A stretch of 64,000 nt of DNA. Origin: Gymnopus androsaceus JB14. Taxonomy: Eukaryota; Basidiomycota; Agaricomycetes; Agaricales; Omphalotaceae. The position numbers and the translations under genes were made by a program. Position 1 is the stretch's first letter. Each line of letters begins with the position of its first letter. Location: assembly GCA_009733575.1 (NCBI GenBank), contig ML769478.1:62001-126000 (forward strand). The letters run 5' to 3'. Shown here one piece after another: positions 38,751 through 48,555 of the stretch. The notes beneath the pieces were generated by a model. That model was not told the DNA's origin, did no database searches, and was given only the letters and a program-made list of their open reading frames with translations.

Positions 38751-39436
38751 GGATCTAGTCCTTCCTTGATCTCCTTTGTATGCTTGCGCTTACGCTGGTT
38801 CTGCTTCCATACCCGAGCCACCTCTCTCTCCTTTTTCTGCCGTTCCAATGTCTTCCTCTCTTTCTTCACAGCATCCGTGACCTCCAGCTCCTCTAGGCGC
38901 TGCTGACTCTCTTCCGTGGCATCCTTCACCTGGTCAAGGTACTCTTCACATGATGCACTCTGTTTGAAGAACATCAGCATTCTGGTTTTGGCCGGAGCAT
39001 CCTTCACCATCTGCAGTGCCTTTGCTATAGCACTCATCACCTTCGGCCTCTTTGCAACTTTTTTGTCAGCAACAGCAGGAGATGCTGCTCGCTTGGAGCC
39101 TACAGGAATGGGACTCGGACTGTTCTCCCTGGTGGCAACATCATCATGTTCAGAGCTCACTGAATCTGCCTCAGACTCTGAGCTGTCATCTGTCGCCAAG
39201 TTGTATGCAGAGCCGGTTTCAGTTGAGCAGACAGAGTGGGGAGAGTTTTGATTGGTGGTGTGGTCAAGGTCCCATTGTGCTGGCGATGGTGTGGCATATC
39301 GTAAATCTGATATTCCACTTGCATGTAGCTTGGGAGTTGTGCATTGCACCTCTTCATCATCGGAATCTGCTGTTGCTTTCATAAGGGTCCGTTGTGTAGG
39401 GGACAAGAATGTAAATTTGAAACCCATGCTTTCCAT
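38708..39436 (-). pseudogene. Acidic/basic linker region between Ulp1 and DDE parts
   Basis: A 242-codon open stretch. First an acidic, Ser-rich low-complexity half (SDDEEVQ, DDSSESEADSVSSEHDD), then a Lys/Arg-rich coiled-coil-like half (TLERQKKEREVARVWKQNQR, KRKHTKEIKEGLDP). It could be the tail of the Ulp1 protein, the N-terminus of the transposase, or both. A 51-nt GT-AG intron can be drawn from the Ulp1 codon DY (donor GTGAGC near 39487) to an acceptor just before SFSMESMGF, which would join it to Ulp1. It ends at a frame break at the edge of the DDE part. Confidence 0.5.
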
Positions 39437-39480
39437 TGAGAAGCTCTACAAATGAATCAGATTCTTTTGCTGCTCGTAGG

Positions 39481-40337
39481 TCAGTTATTTATGCTCACAT
39501 AGTCTTGGTGGCGATTAATGACTCTCAGTAGCATCTTCAAACATTCGCTATCAACATTTTTTGGGTTGATCATGTGGTAGGTGTTTGGGAAGAGGAAAAC
39601 TGTGAGGGAGTAAAATGCCATTAGCCCGCAGGAGTGGAAGTCAGTTTGTTTGGGAACCTCGAGATTCAGGTGGGTAAATTCTTTTCCAGTGTGGTTGAAT
39701 GTCCACCAGTCAATGACCTCTTTTACACTGTCAGGCATGGCGTGTTTCAGTGAATCTCCATAGAGGATGGTCTCATTCCAAAAGTCGCATACCAGCGACA
39801 CCCAATGCTCATTATCCAAGTTAATCATCATCCCAATGGTGTTCCGAGAGCCTGTTGCAAGTGCGTGTCCTATTCCCCGTGCTCTAGCAAATGTTCTACC
39901 CTCTCCGTAGGTCTCCTTCCCCTGGAATCCTTCCAACAACTTTTGAAAGAAGTCAAGACCCTGCAACTCTGTCTTCTTCCCTTCTGGGTCAAACAGCAGG
40001 TCCCAATGGAGCAGATCAAGCATCTGATTCTGCTCAATGTCTGAAAACCATGATGAAGCGGAAACGTATCTGGACAGTAGGACGATTGGCTCGGGATTAT
40101 TGAAGCCTTGTACCGACCCACTCTACTGAATGGTGTCCAGAGCAGTGTACACCTCATCAATGAGTTGAGCAACAGGCGGGTCATCCTTGGATTTGGTCCA
40201 GACTTTTCTTTTTTCATTAAGATCAGCCTCGGCAGACATCCATGGCCTCCTCTTGATGCATAAACTGATCACTTCAGACCAATATGTCAACATCCAGAGT
40301 AGTAGGTGGCAAGTGCAGGTTGTCGAGGCTTGGAGGT
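39481..40337 (-). pseudogene. Ulp1-type cysteine protease (C48), main part
   Basis: SUMO-protease-like domain encoded by the DNA transposon. Catalytic residues are visible in order: His in NEHW, Asp in YGDS, Gln in EVPKQ, Cys in FHSCGL. The fold context matches agaricomycete Ulp1 proteins (RRPWMSAEADLNEKRKVW, LLSRYVSASSWFSDIEQNQM upstream). Two lesions are seen: a one-base frame change near 40285 (DIL/SEV) and an in-frame TAG near 40123 where the family has Trp. The gypsy element enters at 40337, and the N-terminal part continues beyond it at 48556. Its role in transposition is unknown; it may process the transposase or host SUMO conjugates. Confidence 0.7.
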
Positions 40338-40675
40338 TGTCGCGCCTCATACGCGTCTATACGCGTATGAGCGCGACAAGTCCTTCGGACTTGACGATAC
40401 GGACAATTACCTACACTACATATATACTACATAAAACGGACATTTTACTTACTCATTGACAGAGCCTCGGTCTCGCCGAGACTCGTCACCTTATGCATTG
40501 ACTGGTATACGCCGATGCCACCAACTGTACAGCTGGTGGTATATACGGCGACGCTACCTAGAAAAATATAACTTGTTTTTCCCCCATTTCTTACCTGCTA
40601 AACTTGCGAACTGCGAGAGTTCTACCCCGCCGCACTCAAAGCAAGTCCCGCGCACAGACGAGACTAAGCTTTACA
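40338..40675 (+). repeat. 5' LTR
   Basis: Begins TGTCGCGCC and ends TTTACA (TG...CA). It differs from the 3' LTR only by one C in a homopolymer. The first 39 bases form a palindrome (TCGCGC-CTCATACGCG on one arm, CGCGTATGAG-CGCGA on the other), followed by the hairpin AAGTCC-TTC-GGACTT. Confidence 0.93.
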
Positions 40676-40677
40676 TC

Positions 40678-40696
40678 TGGAGCCCACCGCGAGGGG
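40678..40696 (+). promoter_or_regulatory. Candidate tRNA primer-binding site
   Basis: TGGAGCCCACCGCGAGGGG begins two bases after the 5' LTR. A TGG start is what pairs with the CCA end of a tRNA. I cannot name the tRNA. Confidence 0.5.
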
Positions 40697-40719
40697 GTAA
40701 TCCAGTGTAGTTCGCATAG

Positions 40720-42659
40720 TTTTTATTTCAACTTTTTACAAAAGTCGTAAAAACGCCTCGACGTCGTCGAGAAGGTCTACGACCTCGTCCGGTTTCCCCA
40801 GAAACCCAAGCCCTTCTAACTTCCCTCCAGTCCGCTGAGCTCACCTACGAGACCTCGGACCTCTTTTCCCCAGTCCCCGACGAAGACGCCGTTCACAACA
40901 GTCTTTCGCTACTCGATCCTTCAAATTCTTTCTCTCCCGAAAGAACTCCCTCTCCGGAAAGAACTCCTACTCCCGAGAGAACTCCCTCTCCGGAAGTAAT
41001 TTCCTCGCCGTTATCGTCCTCGCCGATCACTCCAGATCGCACTCCTAGTCCAAGGAGGCAGAGTCGTTCTCCTAGTCCAAGGAGACAGTCCCCGAGCCCT
41101 AGTCCAAGGGTTAGTCCAGATATCCGACCTAGTCCAGGGTCCACTCACCAGTCCATTCCCATTCCGAATCCATTTCCGCCGCTGATGGCAAATATCCAAC
41201 CACTCCCTGCTCGAAATGAGCGTTCCGCCCCAAAGTGGGATTCCAAGTTCGAAGAACAACTTCCAACGTTCTTCGAAGAGTTCGAAACGGTCGCAGCAGC
41301 TGCCGGTATCGCTAACAGCGATGCAGATATGAAGAAGGGGATTCTTCGTTACGCAGACCCCGAGACGATGAGGTTCTGGCGAACAGCTCCCCACGTTCAA
41401 AGACGTTACCAAGACGTGGACCGAGTTCAAAAAAGGAAGTGTTGTCCCACTATCCTGGTGCTGAGGAAGTGGCAGAGGCAACAACGGAGGACCTGAAGAA
41501 AGTGGTCAACGAGTTCGCTAAAACGGGAATATCGAACAGTAAGGAACTCGGTACTTAACACCGAAAGTTCTCCATCGTAGCCGACTCTCTTCAGGAGCAC
41601 GGTATCCTATCCGGGGTCCAAGTCGCTAGCTTCTATGTACAGGCGTTCCCCGATTCCATCCGCATTCGTCTAGATACACGTTTGCAGGTGTCATTTCCAA
41701 AGAAGACAAAAGGTCAAGCGTATTCACTTACCGAATTACGCGAGGCCATCGATTTCCTCCTCTCTGACGCGTCGACCACCGTGATAGGTGGAAATTTTAG
41801 CGTTGGGGACCACTCGGTGGCCCCCGTATCCTCCATCACCGCTGCGGTCGTTCCAAAATCCGAACCCACTGAGTCCAAACTGGACCAGCTTACTCAAACC
41901 GTCTCCTCGCTAGCGCAGTTGATGGCGCAGATGGCTTCGAAAGGAGACGGGAATTCGAACAGGTCCAGGAATAACCGTTCGCCAAAGCCAAGTCGTTCCA
42001 ATAAATGTTTCTGGGACGATTGCGACAGTCCGAAGTTCGACGATTGCATGGATTTGCGCGAGTGGGTCAACCAAGGTCGAATCGAGAGAGACGCCAATGG
42101 CTTCGTCCAGCTGAGAGGTGGTCAGCGTCTTCCTCGAAACCAGAGATACACCGAAGGCACCTTGAAGCAGCGCTTCGAGCGCTATTTCGAGGACCATCCA
42201 TCCGAGAAGACCTGGATGTGGGAGTCTCAAACGGTAGAATCAAATCCGTTCGGAGGAGTAGACGTTGGAGTACACTTGAGGTACACGGTTCAGGGGTTTC
42301 AGGGTCCTGCGATGATGGAAAGAGCGTCGACGTACATGGCTGCGTCCGTCGAACAAAGCGGTTTTGAAGGGGAGCCTGAAGAAGAGGCAATCCGTCAGCT
42401 GTTGTTCAAGATCGAGACGCGTCGAGCTGCAAAAGAGAAAGCTGAGAAAGACGTACCTGAGCATTTTCCAAAGCCCAAACCACCCGTTCCTAAACCTCCA
42501 GTTCCTCCTCCTGCCGAGCCTTCCCCTCCAATTCCTAAACCTGGTCCTGCACGCGTTCCGAAGCCGGTTATAGGGAAGTTGCCGCCGAATTACGTTCCTC
42601 CCCAGGAGAGGACAGTTGGAGTCCCGCCAAAGGACGATTCTAGGAACTTTCGATACTGA
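40720..42659 (+). pseudogene. Defective gag of the gypsy element
   Basis: Reading from about 40720 through a Ser/Pro/Arg-rich repeat (SPERTPSPERTPTPERTP, about 40920-41000) into the gag core that starts near MANIQPLP (41185). The capsid-like reading switches frame twice, near 41395 and at the A6 run near 41430 (WTEFKK to EVLSHYPG). It then meets TAA at about 41554 (ELGT-stop-HRKFS). A long open stretch follows (41560-42656) with a CFWDDCD motif and Pro/Lys-rich linker. It is closed by TGA (RNFRY-stop-APIETE) where related elements read through. The homopolymer indel could be a sequencing error. The substitutions to stop codons look like real decay. Confidence 0.7.
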
Positions 42660-43349
42660 GCTCCAATAGAAACGGAGGCTGCGGTAGAAAGAGTCGTCCA
42701 AGCGGGATTTTCGAGCCTCGTATCTATACGACAAGAGGATTTGTTAGCGATAGCGCCTGAATATCGAAAGAAAGTAAAGGAAGGCGTAACGAGTCGTCGA
42801 ATCGGAGTAGATGGAAATCTTCTCGAGGTAGAAGAATCAGCGTACCTTTTAGGACCTGAGCGTCCGTTATTTCCCCCGTCGTCACCTGCCTTATTCCGCG
42901 AGGCCCTCCCATTTCCACATCTAGAGAACAGCGAGATCCTAGACGTCTTCATGAGTGAGAGGAGGGATCCAGAAGAAGGTGAAAGAATTTATGTGGGAAG
43001 AGAGTCGACCACCATCCGAGGTGTCACAGCCATAATCGGAGAACGCCCCGTCCACTGCATTACGGACTGGGGCTGTAGTATCATCGCGATGTCGGTCGCG
43101 ACGTGCAACGCGTTGGGCGTAATGTTCGACCCCACGCGTTGTATCCCCTTGCAAAGTGCCAACGGGAGGACGGATTGGACTTTGGGAATCGCGAGAGACG
43201 TACCTTTTCGATTTGGCGAAGTAACAGCCATCCTCCAAGTCCACATCGTGGACTCCCCCGCCTACGATGTCCTCCTAGGCCGTCCATTCGAAATCCTTAC
43301 ACAGGCCGGACGCAAAGCTTTCTGTCCGGTGACCAGCATATCACCCTGA
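42660..43349 (+). pseudogene. Aspartic protease region of gag-pol
   Basis: Continues gag in the same frame after the TGA. The retropepsin-like core is HCITDWGCSIIAM, then LQSANGRTDWTLGIARDVPF and the flap/hydrophobic block SPAYDVLLGRPFEI. The active-site triad reads D-W-G rather than the usual D-S/T-G. After LLGRPF the frame shifts: the expected GDQHITLTDPNTEKVVTIP is in another frame (about 43328-43440) before the pol ORF resumes the original frame. Confidence 0.65.
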
Positions 43350-43421
43350 CAGACCCAAATACCGAGAAGGTCGTGACCATTCCGACTGTTCCTCGAGAGC
43401 CTCCGCGTTTTCGAAAGCCGG

Positions 43422-46400
43422 ATGAACGAGAGTGGCGACTTTAGCGAGAACGACGTGGGGGTGGCATATACCCTGGTTGAAAAGCCACTGCCCACGCATA
43501 CGGAGGAAAGAGAGAAGAGAGTTAGAGAAAATGCTTTCCTCGCTGTTGAACGAGAAGAGGAAAGCACGGAGTCCGAAGGAGTCGAGTTTGACGAGCTACA
43601 AGATGGAGAGGAAGCTCTCGTTGTGGTGGAACTGGAGGAAGGGAATATAGTTCCCAATTTGGAAAATCTTGGCGGAAACATATCAATTCCGCTTCGATCA
43701 GGGATCGTCGGTCCGGATCCGAGCCCTGATCGTCTCTCTCTTGCCTTCTTCCACGCTAGCGTATACTTCTCGTTCGACGAGGAAGCGTACGCTTCTATTC
43801 TTGACTGTCCCGCAGTGCCGGTATGGCGTCCCGAGTTGTTTGAGACAGGAATCTCGGAGGTGTTCCTGAGCTCAGTCCTACCAAACCTCCCAAACCACTG
43901 TAAAACCTTACCATTAATTCCGAATGAAAATTCTTTTCCTATCCCCATCTACGCCGCTGCCAAAAAGCGTTACAAGCCAGTACATCGACGTACTGTTCCT
44001 GTTCCAACGACGCTACCTGAAAAGTTCAGAGTTATTCGACAATTTCCGTCAGATCCCCTCGAACATCTTCCAACGCTCAATCCAAATCCTCCTCCTTTTA
44101 CTCCCACTGGCCGATATACGCAAGAACGTAAGGAGTTAATCGACAATGCTCACGACCAGTCGTTTCTCTGGCCAGAAGAAATGAAGGCGATCCACCATCT
44201 CATGATGCTACAGGAGGGTGCCTTTGCGTGGAATGAGATGGAGAAAGGTCAGTTTAAGCATGAATACTTCCCTCCGGTCGAAATGCCAGTCATCGAGCAC
44301 ATTCCTTGGCGAGTTCCTGTCCTCCCCATTCCTCCCGGGTTAGTGGACGAGGTCATTAAAGTCGTGAAGGACAAGATTCGTTCAGGAATCTACGAACCGT
44401 CAAATTCATCCTATCGTTCACGGTGGTTCACGGTGGTGAAGAAGGATGGGAAGTCGCTACGAATCGTTCATGATTTGCAGCCGCTGAACGCAGTAACGAT
44501 CCGAGATTCGTCGGTTATACCAATACTGGAACACTTGGCTGAATGGTACGCCTGTCGCGCAATCTTAGCTGCTCTTGATATCTTCGTAGGGTACGACGAA
44601 CGTTCCCTTGCAATCTGCTCCCGCGACCTCACCACTTTCCAAACTCCTCTTGGTCCCTTCCGTCTAACCGCTATTCCCATGGGGTGGACCAACTCCGTTC
44701 AAATCTTTCACGGAGACGTTACTTTTATCAACCAACCCGAAATTCCTGAATACACCATTCCTTACCTGGACGACGTCAACGTCCGTGGTGGTCCTACGCG
44801 CTACGAAACTCCGGAAGGTTCTTTCGAAACGATTCCGGAGAATCCTGGAATCCGTCGGTTTATCTGGGAACATTTACAGGTGGTCAACCGTATCCTGCAG
44901 CGTATGAAGTACGCGGGAGGTACCTATTCCGGTCCAAAGGCACTTATTGCAGCTTCCGAGGCTTTGATTACGGGCCATCTATGTTCTTACGAAGGTCGCA
45001 AAATCGACAATTCCAGAATCGCGAAAATAATCAACTGGGGTCCTTTGCTCAAACTAACGGATGTCCGAGCCTTTCTGGGAACGGTGGGCCTATGCCGTTC
45101 CTTCATCAACCGTTTCGCGCAGTTGGCTGAACCGTTGGTTCGGTTAACTCGAAAAGACATCCCTTTCCAATTCGGGGAGCTTGAGGCTCTCACCCAGCAG
45201 CGTCTGAAGGACGCGGTACTTGCTAGTGGGGCTATCCGTCCTTTGATCTACATTCAAGAAATCCCTATCATTTTGGTAGTGGATACTTCAAATATTTGCA
45301 TTGGTTTTGTACTTATGCAGCCATCCCCTGAAAATCCCTCTATCCGATTCGTCAATCGATTCGGTTCCATTACGCTTAATTCCCGAGAATCTAACTACAG
45401 TCAAGCAAAGCTTGAGCTGTACGGTCTCTTCCGCGCACTCCGCGCTACGCGTCTCTGGACTGTGGGAGCAAAGCACTTCGTGGTTGAAGTCGACGCTCTC
45501 TACATCCGGGGAATGATAAACAATCCCGACATACAGCCCAACGCAACGATCAATCGTTGGATAGCTGGGATTTTGCTGTTCGACTTCACAATGGTCCATG
45601 TTCCTTCGGAACGTATAGCCGCAGATGGCGTCTCACGTCGTACTCCCCAACCTGATGACCTGTCAGAGGATGATGGGGAGCATGAGGATTGGATAGACCG
45701 TGCAAACGGTTTCCTTCATTTCCTGAACCCATCACCCCTGTGCCATCATTCCCCGCTTCCTACATTCTCTTCTGAATCCATTTCCTCCCCAGATTCGTCA
45801 ACGGACGAATCCCTCCCTTACGATTCCGTCCCTCGTTCCAAGCAAGCCGAACGGGTTGATTCGAGATTGGACTCCGTTCGGGAGTATCTCAATTCTCTGC
45901 AAAGACCGGAGGGTCTCTCAGATGACCAGTATACTGGCTTCATTCGGTATTGTCTGAACTTCTTCGTGGATGAGTCCGGTCGCTTATGGCGAAAGGATGT
46001 TCAGGGTTGCCACAGGCTTGTCATTCCCAAGGCTCGCCGAATCTCCGTTATCCGAGAATGCCATGACCGAATGGGTCACAAAGGCATTTGGGCCACAACA
46101 GCGTGTATACGGGAACGTTTTTGGTGGCCCAAACTCAACGACGATGTTAAGTGGTTCATTCAGTCCTGCCATCTGTGCCAGCTCCGTCAGACGGAGAAGC
46201 TCCGTATTCCTCCAGTGGTGGCAGAACCACTTGGTCTATTCGCAAAATGTTACATGGATACGATGGAAATGCCATCGTCAGGAGGTTTCAAATACCTCGT
46301 TCACGGGCGTTGTTCTTCCTCCGCGTACCCCGAATTCCGCAAACTCCGTCGTCAAACAGGTGATGCCATTGCAACCTGGATTTTCGAGGACATCTTGTGT

Positions 46401-47228
46401 CGCTGGGGAGCCTTACGAGTCATCGTTACCGACAACGGAACCCCCTTCCTCAAAGCTCTCGATATACTCGCAAAAAGATATAATATCCGACATATCACCA
46501 TTTCCACGTACAATTCGCAGGCTGCTGGTGTAATTGAGCGAAGACATTACAACGTCCGAGAGGCTCTCATCAAATCAGCAGATGGGGATGCGTCCAAGTG
46601 GTCTCCCATCGCTCCTTCGGTCTTTTGGGCAGAGCGAGTTACGGCGCTCCGTTCTATAGGTGCAAGTCCCTACTTTCTCGCCCACGGAGTCCATCCCATC
46701 CTTCCAATCGATCTCCTCGAAGCTTCCTACCTCCTTCCCCCTCCCAATTCGACATTGTCAACAACGGATCTCATAGCCCGCCGGTCGCGGGAGCTCCAGA
46801 AACGACTCGAGGATTTAGAGGATATGCGGTTACGGGTGTATGGGAAGCGTTTGGAGTGGGTCAGAAAAGTAGAAGAGGACCATGCTGCGTCCATCAAGGT
46901 CTACGACTTCGCTCCAGGTCATTTGGTTTTGGCTCGGAATACACGAGTCGAGAAAACGTCAGCAAAGAAGAATCATATGCGGTATATGGGCCCCCTAATG
47001 GTTATTCGACGAAACCGTGGCGGTGCCTACATCGTTTGCGAACTCGACGGAACTGTTTGGCGTCGCCCAGTTGGGGCGTTTCGTCTCATTCCGTATTTGT
47101 CCCGTTTATCACTTCCCCTCCCGGATCTCGACGAGTTCTTGGACATCCCAACGGCTGAGTTGGCGAGAATGGAAGGTTCTCTTGAGGATGATCCGGAGGA
47201 GTCAGTGGAGATTGAGACTCCTTCGTAG
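43422..47228 (+). CDS. pol: Gypsy pol: RT, RNase H, integrase
   Basis: Open for 1268 codons. The N-terminal 200 residues are a gag-pol linker (DPSPDRLSLAFFHA and onward). Reverse transcriptase spans about residues 285-500 (SRWFTVVKKDGKSLRIVHDL, FQTPLGPFRLTAIPMGWTNS, and YLDDV as the polymerase Asp pair). A tether and RNase H follow (VVDTSNICIGFVL, NSRESNYSQAKLELYGL). Integrase has the HHCC zinc motif (HDRMGHKG ... CHLCQL), the catalytic core with Asp in YMDTMEMP, Asp in TDNGTPF and Glu in GVIERRH, and a GPY/F-like tail (RYMGPLMVIRR). All polymerase and integrase catalytic residues are intact. The first Met is not necessarily the start, since pol is normally made as a gag-pol fusion. Confidence 0.9.
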   Translation: MNESGDFSENDVGVAYTLVEKPLPTHTEEREKRVRENAFLAVEREEESTESEGVEFDELQDGEEALVVVELEEGNIVPNLENLGGNISIPLRSGIVGPDPSPDRLSLAFFHASVYFSFDEEAYASILDCPAVPVWRPELFETGISEVFLSSVLPNLPNHCKTLPLIPNENSFPIPIYAAAKKRYKPVHRRTVPVPTTLPEKFRVIRQFPSDPLEHLPTLNPNPPPFTPTGRYTQERKELIDNAHDQSFLWPEEMKAIHHLMMLQEGAFAWNEMEKGQFKHEYFPPVEMPVIEHIPWRVPVLPIPPGLVDEVIKVVKDKIRSGIYEPSNSSYRSRWFTVVKKDGKSLRIVHDLQPLNAVTIRDSSVIPILEHLAEWYACRAILAALDIFVGYDERSLAICSRDLTTFQTPLGPFRLTAIPMGWTNSVQIFHGDVTFINQPEIPEYTIPYLDDVNVRGGPTRYETPEGSFETIPENPGIRRFIWEHLQVVNRILQRMKYAGGTYSGPKALIAASEALITGHLCSYEGRKIDNSRIAKIINWGPLLKLTDVRAFLGTVGLCRSFINRFAQLAEPLVRLTRKDIPFQFGELEALTQQRLKDAVLASGAIRPLIYIQEIPIILVVDTSNICIGFVLMQPSPENPSIRFVNRFGSITLNSRESNYSQAKLELYGLFRALRATRLWTVGAKHFVVEVDALYIRGMINNPDIQPNATINRWIAGILLFDFTMVHVPSERIAADGVSRRTPQPDDLSEDDGEHEDWIDRANGFLHFLNPSPLCHHSPLPTFSSESISSPDSSTDESLPYDSVPRSKQAERVDSRLDSVREYLNSLQRPEGLSDDQYTGFIRYCLNFFVDESGRLWRKDVQGCHRLVIPKARRISVIRECHDRMGHKGIWATTACIRERFWWPKLNDDVKWFIQSCHLCQLRQTEKLRIPPVVAEPLGLFAKCYMDTMEMPSSGGFKYLVHGRCSSSAYPEFRKLRRQTGDAIATWIFEDILCRWGALRVIVTDNGTPFLKALDILAKRYNIRHITISTYNSQAAGVIERRHYNVREALIKSADGDASKWSPIAPSVFWAERVTALRSIGASPYFLAHGVHPILPIDLLEASYLLPPPNSTLSTTDLIARRSRELQKRLEDLEDMRLRVYGKRLEWVRKVEEDHAASIKVYDFAPGHLVLARNTRVEKTSAKKNHMRYMGPLMVIRRNRGGAYIVCELDGTVWRRPVGAFRLIPYLSRLSLPLPDLDEFLDIPTAELARMEGSLEDDPEESVEIETPS

Positions 47229-47349
47229 TATGTCTCCGTTTGTATGTTTCTCTTGTTCCTTTTTACCTCTCTCTTTTTTTCTTTTCCGTTTTATTTCATA
47301 CAAGATTTTTTTTTAAAATTCAGTCAGCTATACAATTTCCACCATATCG

Positions 47350-47994
47350 CTACTCCCTACGTTCCAAAGTCTCCATCACATTCCATACGGCAACTATCCC
47401 ACTCCGACCTCCTCCCTCCGCTTCATACAACTCGTTGATCGCAACTCGTCCTGCAACATCCCCATACTCGTGCCCATGCACTTCCAAGTCGGTATCGGCG
47501 AGACGCGGTCCATCCGTGTAACGTTCATTCAGATATCGAATGCACGCCCTGAGGTTGGGTTGGCTGACGAATCTTCGAGGATGATCAGAAAAGGAATTCG
47601 CGAGATTTCGAGACACGTACCTGTCCCTCCCAAAGTACGCAACCGTTTTATTTACGCCATCACTTCCTCGTTCGTGGAAGATCACCGTTGGAACCGGTCG
47701 CGCTAGCCCATAGTGGCGCACCATGGATCGCTCAAGTCCAATGGCGGCTTCCGTTATCTCGATTGGGAGTGCTTGGATGGTTTCTCCATCCATGGTATGG
47801 AGGTGGAGGAAGAACTCCTTGGGGTACAGGGGATCGTTGTCGACGCCGCGTTGGCGTAGTACCTTTTCCAACTCGACCAGTGCCCAGCCGAGCATGAATG
47901 TGTTCGGACCATCTCGGGTTGCTGTCCATTCATCGAGGCAGCGTTCGAACTGGTCTCGGAGGTATTCCCGACGGTGGTCTTGTTCAGTGGGCAT
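47350..47994 (-). CDS. Antisense ORF between pol and 3' LTR, unknown function
   Basis: 214-residue ORF on the strand opposite pol, starting MPTEQDHRREYLRDQFERCL and ending about 120 bp from the pol stop. Composition looks protein-like, not low complexity, with balanced charge and regular Leu/Arg helices in the first 80 residues. A middle block reads YGLARPVPTVIFHERG, and a later one PNLRACIRYLNERYTDG. I recognise no domain. Antisense ORFs in this place are known in some plant gypsy elements; I know of no description for this one. It is uninterrupted while gag is broken. Alternatives: chance ORF, or a captured host gene fragment. Confidence 0.6.
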   Translation of the reverse strand: MPTEQDHRREYLRDQFERCLDEWTATRDGPNTFMLGWALVELEKVLRQRGVDNDPLYPKEFFLHLHTMDGETIQALPIEITEAAIGLERSMVRHYGLARPVPTVIFHERGSDGVNKTVAYFGRDRYVSRNLANSFSDHPRRFVSQPNLRACIRYLNERYTDGPRLADTDLEVHGHEYGDVAGRVAINELYEAEGGGRSGIVAVWNVMETLERRE

Positions 47995-48203
47995 TCTTTG
48001 GAGTGTTATTCATCGGTAACGGGCTTTTGTACCATAGGCCTACTTCTTTGGCTCGCGTTTTGCGCCACACCCTCGTTGCAGGTGAATCCTCTTTAGAACG
48101 GTCTTCTTCTCGTTTTTCTTGGAGTTTTGTTTCACTTCCGTTTTTCTTTTCTTTTGTGGTTTATTTTGTTCAATATATTCTTGGTACTTTACATCTTTTT
48201 TTT

Positions 48204-48216
48204 AGTGAAGAGGGGG
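48204..48216 (+). promoter_or_regulatory. Polypurine tract before the 3' LTR
   Basis: GTGAAGAGGGGG directly precedes the 3' LTR and fits a plus-strand priming site. Confidence 0.7.
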
Positions 48217-48555
48217 TGTCGCGCCTCATACGCGTCTATACGCGTATGAGCGCGACAAGTCCTTCGGACTTGACGATACGGACAATTACCTACACTACAT
48301 ATATACTACATAAAACGGACATTTTACTTACTCATTGACAGAGCCTCGGTCTCGCCGAGACTCGTCACCTTATGCATTGACTGGTATACGCCGATGCCAC
48401 CAACTGTACAGCTGGTGGTATATACGGCGACGCTACCTAGAAAAATATAACTTGTTTTTCCCCCCATTTCTTACCTGCTAAACTTGCGAACTGCGAGAGT
48501 TCTACCCCGCCGCACTCAAAGCAAGTCCCGCGCACAGACGAGACTAAGCTTTACA
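48217..48555 (+). repeat. 3' LTR
   Basis: 339 bp, identical to the 5' LTR except for one extra C in a C-run near 48460. It is followed at once by the AGGT target duplication. Confidence 0.93.

Larger units (their letters stand above)
40338..48555 (+). mobile_element. Ty3/gypsy LTR retrotransposon
   Basis: 8.2-kb element with 338/339-bp LTRs and a 4-bp target duplication AGGT (40334-40337 and 48556-48559). It has gag, aspartic protease, RT, RNase H and integrase in gypsy order, a GPY/F-type integrase tail and no chromodomain visible. gag and the protease/pol junction contain frame breaks and stops, so it is currently defective. It lies inside the Ulp1 gene of the DNA transposon. An antisense ORF fills the space between pol and the 3' LTR. 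Confidence 0.92.

Noticed and set aside
41910..43948. Numerous antisense and shifted ORFs over gag-pol as extra genes
   Set aside because: They are shadows of the GC-richer gag-pol reading. Only the ORF at 47350-47994 lies outside the pol coding region.
43422..47228. A chromodomain at the integrase C-terminus
   Set aside because: After the GPY/F-like block the tail is short and acidic, without the aromatic pattern of a chromodomain.
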